Source: Turnera subulata (lineage: Eukaryota > Streptophyta > Magnoliopsida > Malpighiales > Passifloraceae). Taken from it: DNA of 64,000 nt. Positions 57,000-64,000 of the stretch are shown here, one piece after another. The notes under the pieces were generated by a model, which saw only the letters and a list, made by a program, of their open reading frames with translations, ran no database searches and was not told the DNA's origin. The stretch covers positions 43,762 to 107,761 of the forward strand of contig JAKUCV010004296.1 of the NCBI GenBank assembly GCA_028386065.3, read 5' to 3'. Position 1 is the first letter of the stretch. Each line of letters begins with the position of its first letter. The position numbers were made by a program, and so were the translations under genes.

Positions 57000-57740
57000 G
57001 ATTACCGTTTTTGATTTTCGAGATTTTGTTTTCTTGAAAATTTACCGTTGCTTGCATTTATTGATTTACGCGTTTTTCGGACCCATGCCAGAGTTTTTCA
57101 GCCTATTTCTATCTCATGATTTTCTTTCGCTCTGGCTACCTTGTCTTTTGTTTTTATGGTCTTATTATCTTTTCTTGCATCTTTTATCACATGCATTCGT
57201 GACCGTTGAGGCCAGATGGATGGGACCACACCTCGAGTAGAGTGCATGTGCGACAAGTTCACAGCTGTTCGGACATCGTGGAGAGAAACGAGCTTTGTCA
57301 GACGTTTTTGGCTCATGCGGAATTTTGAACAAGTGGGTAACGTGTCTTTCGAGAGACACAGGACGTGCTCGTGATCATTGCCGTTAACTGTACGTGACAG
57401 GTTTCTCGGGATCGAGGATGGATACGATCGATCCTGAGCGTCGGTCATGGAAACATATTTTATTTTAATTTCTTTTCGTTTTGAATTTGTTAAACGGGTT
57501 TTATTTTATTTCCTTTTTGTTTGATTTTGTTAAACGAGTTTTGTTTTAATTTCTTTTGTTTTGATTTTGCTAAACAAATTTTACTTTTAATTTCTTTATA
57601 TTTGATTTTATATTCTTATAGTTGATTTTTAATTTGCTATGAGATATTTTATTCTGTTTAGCATAAGATTTCATAACAAGAGATTTTGATTTTAAAAGGA
57701 AATTTATTTTATTAATATCATAATAGTTTTACAACAGGAG
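57000..57740. other. spacer between the two antisense cargo genes
   Basis: Probable 3' region of the 128-aa gene (minus strand AATAAA-type words near 57715) and upstream promoter region of the 227-aa gene. The frame 57098-57448 (minus) has no recognisable motif and I leave it uncalled. Confidence 0.35.
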
Positions 57741-57750
57741 AAGAAGTACT

Positions 57751-58137
57751 CTACTGAGTTACTTGCTTCTCTAAGTCTTTTACAAGCTTCCTTAAGTTTT
57801 CTACGTTGGACGAGAGTGCCATACACGCCACTTCGATCTGCATCACCGCAGAGCTGACCTTCTTCAGGGAAGCGTTCAGCTGTGAAAGTGTCTGAAGTGG
57901 AGTGCTGCTCTGCGCCGTTCCTTTGCCTTTCCTATCAGTAGAAGGCTCTTCCTTGCTGGCACGTTTCTTCTGCCGTCTTGGAGAGATGACCATATGCTCC
58001 TTAAGGCCGACGATGTTCGTCTTGAAGCGTTTCTTCGGAGGTTCCTCTTCATCGGAGCTTGTTGGGAAAGCTCTGCCGCCGATGTAGCTGTCGTTCTCGG
58101 AGTCAGAAGTTGTTCTTGATCTCAGGGGAGAATCCAT
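57751..58137 (-). CDS. antisense cargo gene: 128-aa basic, coiled-coil protein
   Basis: Starts MDSPLRSRTTSDSEND. A Ser/acidic N-terminus (10-32) is followed by basic patches KKRFK (35-39) and RRQKKR (54-59) that could be nuclear localisation signals, then a Ser/Thr linker. A helical region at ~81-126 with leucine/valine heptads (LQTLSQLNASLKKVSSAVMQ, then NVENLRKLVKDLEKQV) predicts a coiled coil. No family recognised. It lies upstream of the 227-aa gene on the same strand inside element E and has its own TATA box. G+C-rich codons like its partner. I did not find a homologue next to the 9.7-kb copy. Confidence 0.6.
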   Translation of the reverse strand: MDSPLRSRTTSDSENDSYIGGRAFPTSSDEEEPPKKRFKTNIVGLKEHMVISPRRQKKRASKEEPSTDRKGKGTAQSSTPLQTLSQLNASLKKVSSAVMQIEVACMALSSNVENLRKLVKDLEKQVTQ

Positions 58138-58172
58138 GGCTGTGTGTGAGTTTGCCAGTCATGATGGTTGGT

Positions 58173-58180
58173 ATTTATAA
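58173..58180 (-). promoter_or_regulatory. TATA box of the 128-aa cargo gene
   Basis: Minus strand TTATAAAT, about 36-43 bp upstream of the ATG at 58137, implying a very short leader. It lies between the polypurine side of the element and the gene. Confidence 0.6.
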
Positions 58181-58315
58181 GCGGAAGAGATGTCGCTTAA
58201 GGGTATAAGCGACAAATCATGTTGAGTTTGGGCACCTGGCAGAGTGTGCCAGAAGCTTAGGACCCACGGATAAGACGGAATTTCGGGGACGAAATTCTTT
58301 TTAAGGTGGGTAGAC

Positions 58316-60372
58316 TGTAACAGCCCGGGTAAAATTTTAGATTTTTACCGGGACTGTAGAAATTGTTTTACCGTGATTTACTGTTGAATTAATCTTGGGT
58401 AATTAATTCAAGGTAAATCGGGAGTTGTTTTTCGAAACCGAGTGTTTTCCCGCGCTCGTGATTTTCCCGTGAATTTTTCGGAACTAAGTTGGTAATTTTC
58501 GGGTTTCGGAATTTCTCGGAAAATCACACCGGAAAATAACTAAGGAGGTATCGGTTATTTTCTAGTCCGGTTCGGATTCGCCCGTAATGCAGACGAATTG
58601 CATTATTATTAATCACAAGCTTAATAGTGTTTTTCAGCTTATAAAAAGGAAGAGGAAGGCAACCGGTGGAGGGGAAGAGAGGAAAAAAAAAAAGAGAGAG
58701 AAAAGGAGAGGAAAAAAAGAAAAGAGAGAAAAGAAAAACAAAAGAAGAAAAGAGAAAAAGAAAAAGGAAAGAAAAAGAAAATAAAAGAAAATAAATCAGA
58801 AAAAAAAGAAAAAAACAGAGAGGAAGAAATGAAAAGAAAAAAAAGAATTTCTGAAAAAAAACAGAAAAATCAAGAAATAGAAAGAAAATCAAGAAAAAGA
58901 AAAGAAACGAAAATTTGGAAAAAAGAAGAGAAAAAAAGAAGGGAAAAATGAAAAAAAAGGAACCGGACAGCAACTGTTCACGCCAGCCACCATGTACTGT
59001 TCACAAGGTGGATCTCCAGGACATATCACGTCTCACCACCACCGCCAGCTGAGTCGCCGCGCCGCCGCGACCCCGGAGCCGCCTTCCCCGACTGATGCCG
59101 TTGCCGGACGCGCGAGCAGGAAGAGCTGACCCGCGGCGAAACCCGGCGGATCTGCCCCCTCGGCGTCTCCCGCTTCCTGCCGGCGCTGCAGCGTTGGTTT
59201 GCCGCTACCCTCGTGCCGCCCTTCGTCCGCGATGGCTTTACTTCGCCTCGTCCTCCCCGCTCGTGCCGCCGTCGCCGTCGCAGCCTGCTTAACCCGAGGT
59301 GAGACCCGCTTGACCGCATCCGACCCGTGTCCTTTGGTCGGGTTGCGTTTATGGTTGTGGGTTAATTGTTTTGGGCTGTGGGCTGTGTTGGGCCGGGCTG
59401 GGCGTGGGCCTGTGTACGGCCTGCTGCCTTGGTCGGGGCCGACACTATTCACGGCCCAGTCCGTTAATTAAATAAAAAAAAAAACAAATTATACATATAT
59501 ATATATATATTAATCTATATTCTGGAAATTAATTTTGAAAAAAAATTATATAGTTATTTTGAGTAAATTACTGCCAATTTAACTCTGATATTTGTGTTAA
59601 AATATAAATATATTTACTTAGTTAAATAATTAAGTTTGGTTTTGGAAAACCATTTTTAATTGGAAAAATATATGTTTACCTTGAGAATAATTTCTAGAAA
59701 TTTAATATATGTATTATTTTCGTCTGAAAAATTATGATTTTGTTATCTGTATATAAATATGTATTTTGTAATTTAAAGTAATTATATTTTGTGTTGGAAA
59801 ATTAAATTGTATATGTATTTAGAAAAAGATAAACACTATAAATGTTTTCTAGAAATTATAAATAGCTTATTACTTTTCTGGAAAATTATAGTAATTATTA
59901 TTTTGGATAATTGTAGTTATTTTATGGAATTATTTTGAAGGAGTTTTAATTAAAGTAAGGAACCGAAGTAGTATTCGGATATACGTTCGGATAAATATTT
60001 TCGGTAAATGGAAATAATAACAGATAAGAACCGGGATGGGTAATTTCGCGGTTTAGGCATCATGACATACTCTTATGTGCATTTATGTGAATATATGTTT
60101 TGTTGTATAGGTTTGATATCGGGCAGTTTCCCGAGGAGTCGGCGTCGGACCGGTCAGTATTTTCCGGAGTTGAGTAATCNGTCTTCCGCTGTGCACTGTT
60201 GTTATATTTATTGGGCCAATGGGCCGGTATTGTTGTTTACGATGTTTACTATTTTGGGCCGTTGGGCCGAGATATTGTTTTATGCACTGTATGCTTGGGC
60301 CATGTTGGGCTGGGTTGTCACAGTTCCGGCTCGGGTTTACTGTGTACGGTAAATTCGGGTCGGGGCGTCTCA
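58316..60372 (+). repeat. 3' LTR of element E, chimaeric at an assembly N
   Basis: 58316-60179 follows the 5' LTR closely. After the single N (60180), 60181-60372 matches only the distal LTR (from 55661) and with clearly more differences. It is then followed by 'ttttggt', the start of a primer-binding region, not by a target duplication. Confidence 0.8.
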
Positions 60373-61323
60373 TTTTGGTGGGTGTATATTTCTCCTCCTC
60401 CTCCTCTCTTGCAATTGCAATCACCTGCCAAATCAAAATCCAAAAACTAAAAACAAAACAGCAACAAAAAAAAAAAGAAAAAATATTGAAACACCATGAC
60501 CATGTTCGTGGGTGTATATTTCTTCTTCTTCATTTTTTTTCCCTTCCTCCATATTTTTTCTGCTCAATTGAGAAACACCATGAGCATCACCAAATTAATA
60601 AGAAAAAAGATCTAAGAAGAAAACCCAGTAGTGGTCACCATGACCACCACCAATTTATTTTCTGTTTCTGTTTCTGTTGGTTATGTTCGGTGGTGACGCT
60701 GCTCAACACAAGGCCAACATTTGGTTAACCTGGTGGAGATGCCGCCTGATAGGGCCAATCGCATGTGTAGCGCGATGGGTGGTAGGAAGAGGAGATCAGG
60801 GGCAGTGAGGCTAAATTGGGGTTTCTATGGGGCGGCAGAGGTAGGTGGTGGCAATGGTGGGGCTGACACTCGTTGGTGGTGGTTCGTCGCAGGAGCAGGT
60901 ATGGAGGAGAAAACACGAAAAAGAAAAAGAAAAGAAGAGAAGAAAAAAAAGAAAAAAAGGGCAGAAAACAAGTACAAAAAGAAAGAAAAAAAGTAGAAGA
61001 AAGAAATTAGGGATACAAACTGAAGGTCTTAAAAAAAATACACGTGTCAAACATCTAGGAACTTCATTAATTTTCTTTTAGCAAACGGAATCGGTCCAAA
61101 CAAAAGAGTTGAAGCCGAGAAGAATGAAATTGAGGGGGTTAAATTCCCTTTTTTTTTTCAGGGGGTAAATGAAGTTTGACCGAAAGATTTAGGGGTAAAA
61201 TATATTGAACCCCTAAATGAGTTCTCGTCGAGGTTGCCGTCCAAATTTTGTTGACCTGGCCGTTAATTATACAAGTGAAAAAAGAAAGAAATTAAAGAAA
61301 ATGACCAAAAGAATAACAAAATG
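60373..61323. other. duplicated flank and unassigned repeat-like DNA
   Basis: 60395-60697 repeats 52730-53027 almost exactly. Downstream is G-rich then purine-rich DNA (60720-61010) and a stretch with 'gagggggttaaattccc' and 'cagggggtaaatgaag' resembling terminal parts of DNA transposons. No gene called; the frame 60721-60996 is low-complexity. Confidence 0.45.
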
Positions 61324-64000
61324 TGTAACAGCCCGGGTAAAATTTTGGATTTTTACCGGGACTGTAAAAGTCTATTTACCGTGATTTACTGTTGAATTAA
61401 TCTTGGGTAATTAATTCAAGGTAAATCGGGAGTTATTTTTCGAAACCGAGACTTTTCCCGCGCTCGAGATTTTCCCGTGGATTTTTCGGAACTAAGTTGG
61501 TATTTTTCGGTTTTCGGAATTTCTCGGAAAATCACACCGGAAAATAACTAAGGAGGTATCGGTTATTTTCTGGTCCGAATCGGATTCGCCCGTAATACGG
61601 ACGATTTGCATTATTTGGTTACTCACATGTTTAATAGTATAAAAAAAACAGATTAAAAGAAGCAGAATCGGTGGAGAGGAAGAGAAGAGAAAAAAAAAAG
61701 GAAGAAGAAAGGAAAAAAATAGAAACTGGAAAAAAAGAAAGAAAAAGAAAGGAGGAAGAAAAAAAAAGGAAAAAAAAAAGAAATAGGAGGAGGAGGGGTT
61801 GCCGCCGCCACTCACCTGCGACCACCTCGCCGTCTCCACTCTCGCTCACCGCTGCTGACAGCCTCGCGACGCCGGTGCAGCCGTCGCGCCTCGCCTCGCG
61901 TCTCGCCGTCGCGCCAAGCCAGCAGCACAGCCGGCCGGACGAGACGACCCGGCAAGCGACCCGTTTCCCCTTCAGCCGCGCTTCACGACCGCCGCCTCCT
62001 CTCGTTGTCGCCTCCACCTTGTCGCCGTCCCGTCGCGACCTTGAAGCCGTCGCCCGCGAGTCGTCCCGTTGCCGGAGCCGCCCTGACGCGCTGCAGACCC
62101 GACGGCCGACCCGTGGATCTGACTTTACCGGGACTGTAAAAGTCTATTTACCGTGATTTACTGTTGAATTAATCTTGAGTAATTAATTCAAGGTAAATCG
62201 GGAGTCATTTTTCGAAACCGAGACTTTTCCCGCTCTCGTGATTTTCCCGTGGATTTTTCGGAACTAAGTTGGTATTTTTCGGTTTTCGAAATTTCTCGGA
62301 AAATCACACCGGAAAATAACTAAGGAGGTATCGGTTATTTTCTGGTCCGGATCGGATTCGCCCGTAATACGGACGATTTGTATTATTTGGTTACTCACAT
62401 GTTTAATAGTATAAAAAAAAAACAGATTAAAAGAAGCAGAATCGGTGGAGAGGAAGAGAAGAGAAAAAAAAAAAAAGAAGAAGAAAGGAAAAAAATAGAA
62501 ACCGGAAAAAAAGAAAGAAAAAGAAAGGAGGAAGAAAAAAAAAGGAAAAAAAAAAAGAAACAGGAGGAGGAGGGGCTGCCGCCGCCACTCACCTGCGACC
62601 ACCTCGCCGTCTCCACTCTCGCTCACCGCTGCTGACAGCCTCGCGACGCCGGTGCAACCGTCGCGCCTCGCCTCGCGTCTCGCCGTCGCGCCAAGCCAGC
62701 AGCACAGCCGGCCGGACGAGACGACCCGGCAAGCGACCCGTTTCCCCTTCAGCCGCGCTTCACGACCGCCGCCTCCTCTCGTTGTCGCCTCCACCTTGTC
62801 GCCGCCTCGCCGCTTTCCTCGTGTCGCCTGTTGCAGACCTGTTGCTGCCCCGCTGCTCGCCGCGCCGCCCGACCCAGTTGGGCAGACCCGTGTGGCAGTG
62901 CCAGGTTAAGATGACGACCCGATTCTCAAACGGGTCAGGCTGAGGATAGGTGGATGCTTGGGCCGAAATGGTGGTCTGGGCCTGGAACTTGTGCCTGGGC
63001 CGGGTTTTTGGGATGAGGTCTGATGAGTAAGTGGGCTTGGAGTAGGACTTTGTGGGTTGGTTGTTTGGGTTGGACTTGGGCTGGGCATGGACTCACTGTT
63101 CATGGCCCAGTCCAGTAAAAAAAAATAGAAATTAATATATATATCTAATTATTTTTTGGAATAAAACCGATTTTGAAAAAAAATAATATATTATTTTGAG
63201 GAAAATATAATAGTGTTTTGGGTTATATATATGTATATATATACATATATTTCTTGGTTCTTTGAAAATTAAAATAACTATGTTTGTTTGAAAAAAAATT
63301 AATATTATGGTTATTTGGAAAAGATATGTACTATGGAAATATTTTCTGGAATATTATATAAATATGTTATTATCTCTAGAAAAAAATATATAAACTTGTA
63401 TAATTATTTTCTTCTAGAAAATAATAATATAGTAAATAATTTTTATGAACTTATTTTGGAAAAAACACATAAATGATATAACTTCTAGGAAAATTATATT
63501 GCTATTATTTTGGAAGACAAGTTGTAATTATGTTATGAAATATTTTGAAAAGATTTTTAATTAAAAGTATGGTACCGAAATTATATTCGGATATATGTTC
63601 GGTAAAATATTTTCGGTAAATGGAAATAATAACGGATACGAACTGGGATGGGTATATTTCGTAGTATTGGCATCATAGTATACCAATTATGTGCATTTAT
63701 GTGTATGTATGATTTTGTGTATAGGTTTGGATATCGGGCAGTTTCCCGAGGAGCCGGCGTCGGACCGGTCATAGTTTCCGAAGTCGAGTAATCGGCCAAG
63801 GTGAGGATGGATAACCCTTGATATGTGCCCGTAATACTGTGTTTGTTTTGTTGTAAGATTGAACTGCTGAATTGATAATGTCTGTTATTTGGTTGCTGTG
63901 GAATTTGTTGATGAGATGATTACTGTTGGTTGATTGACTACTATGATGTTGTCGTTGTTGTTGATGTAAGACTGTGATATTGGTTTTGTGATATTGTGTT
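61324..64000 (+). mobile_element. start of another Tekay/Del-like LTR with internal tandem duplication (cut by window end)
   Basis: Begins TGTAACAGCCCGGG at 61324. A segment beginning TTTACCGGGACTG at 61352 recurs at 62124 (period 772 bp), with about 670 bp homologous in the two copies. The LTR then continues through the landmarks 'gatatcgggcagtttcccgagga' (63731 on) and 'caaggtgaggatgga' (63796 on). No internal region is reached. Purine-rich low-complexity frames are not genes. Confidence 0.8.

Larger units (their letters stand above)
53028..60372 (+). mobile_element. non-autonomous Tekay/Del-like LTR element E carrying an antisense two-gene cassette
   Basis: 5' LTR 53028-55851 (2824 bp, TGTAACAGCC...GGGGCGTTTCA). 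Primer-binding region TTTTGGTAGCGGAGC from 55852. A gag start ATG with MDPV at 55966, like element B, followed at once by unrelated sequence. Polypurine side 'aaggtgggtagac' before the 3' LTR at 58316, preceded by 'aatttcggggacgaaattc' as in element B. No gag-pol domains: the 2464-bp interior instead holds two genes on the opposite strand. The 3' LTR (58316-60372) is interrupted by an N at 60180 with about 773 bp absent. Upstream of the N the two LTRs are nearly identical. Such large-interior derivatives with no coding for their own movement need another element's proteins. Confidence 0.85.

Noticed and set aside
61631..62794. Frames with poly-F/L plus Arg-rich ends on both strands
   Set aside because: Low-complexity purine tract and G+C-rich LTR sequence, tandemly duplicated.
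1..64000. CRISPR arrays, bacterial operons, ribosome binding sites, rRNA or tRNA genes
   Set aside because: None seen; gene structure with introns and LTR elements shows plant nuclear DNA.

Overview
This is plant nuclear DNA, most likely from a dicot (inferred from gene families and base composition; I cannot name the species). Most of the window is LTR retrotransposons and decayed transposon DNA. A thin set of host genes with introns survives at about 28-39 kb and 49-51 kb.

Layout. 1-6.5 kb: relics of chromovirus-type (Tekay/Del-like) LTRs in both orientations, then AT-rich DNA. 6.5-12.8 kb: a young but non-autonomous Copia-type element on the minus strand (TSD AGCTA, LTRs 191/190 bp). Its pol is decayed, it holds many small hairpins, and it carries a broken copy of an unusual 227-codon gene. 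12.8-16.1 kb: unassigned DNA with a 680-bp foldback MITE. 16.1-26.3 kb: a complete but inactivated Tekay-like element B with chromodomain (minus strand, TSD CACAA). 26.3-31.5 kb: LINE remains and F-box gene pieces, one split by an 822-bp poly(A) retroposon with a 14-bp TSD. 31.9-36.4 kb: a COMM-domain gene (minus) and a snurportin-1-like gene (plus, with two frameshifting deletions) in head-to-head order, with a 1322-bp Mutator-like element between them. 37.5-39.2 kb: a broken purple acid phosphatase gene (minus). 40.0-48.2 kb: a very young CRM-like element A (minus, TSD ACAAC, 870-bp LTRs) whose polyprotein is cut by a 918-bp insertion. 48.9-50.8 kb: an F-box/LRR gene whose intron holds a solo LTR. 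50.9-52.2 kb: Helitron-like DNA. 53.0-60.4 kb: non-autonomous Tekay-like element E. Its gag-pol is replaced by a cassette of two antisense genes, each with its own TATA box. 60.4-64 kb: repeat flank and the start of another LTR with an internal tandem duplication.

The observation I rate highest links 9.7 kb and 56.2 kb. A 684-nt reading frame (novel N-terminus plus the start of a LINE-type endonuclease domain) occurs at the same length, with no net indel and the same stop position, in two unrelated LTR elements (Copia C and Tekay-like E). In both it lies antisense to the carrier. The copies differ mainly at silent codon positions, so the protein was kept under purifying selection. The copy at 9.7 kb has three stops, all explainable by single C-to-T or G-to-A changes. 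A second antisense gene (128 aa, basic patches plus coiled coil) accompanies the intact copy. I know of no name for this cargo system.

The second structural signal is arrays of short hairpins with constant loops and changing, complementary stems, in the Copia element and in the Tekay-like LTRs.
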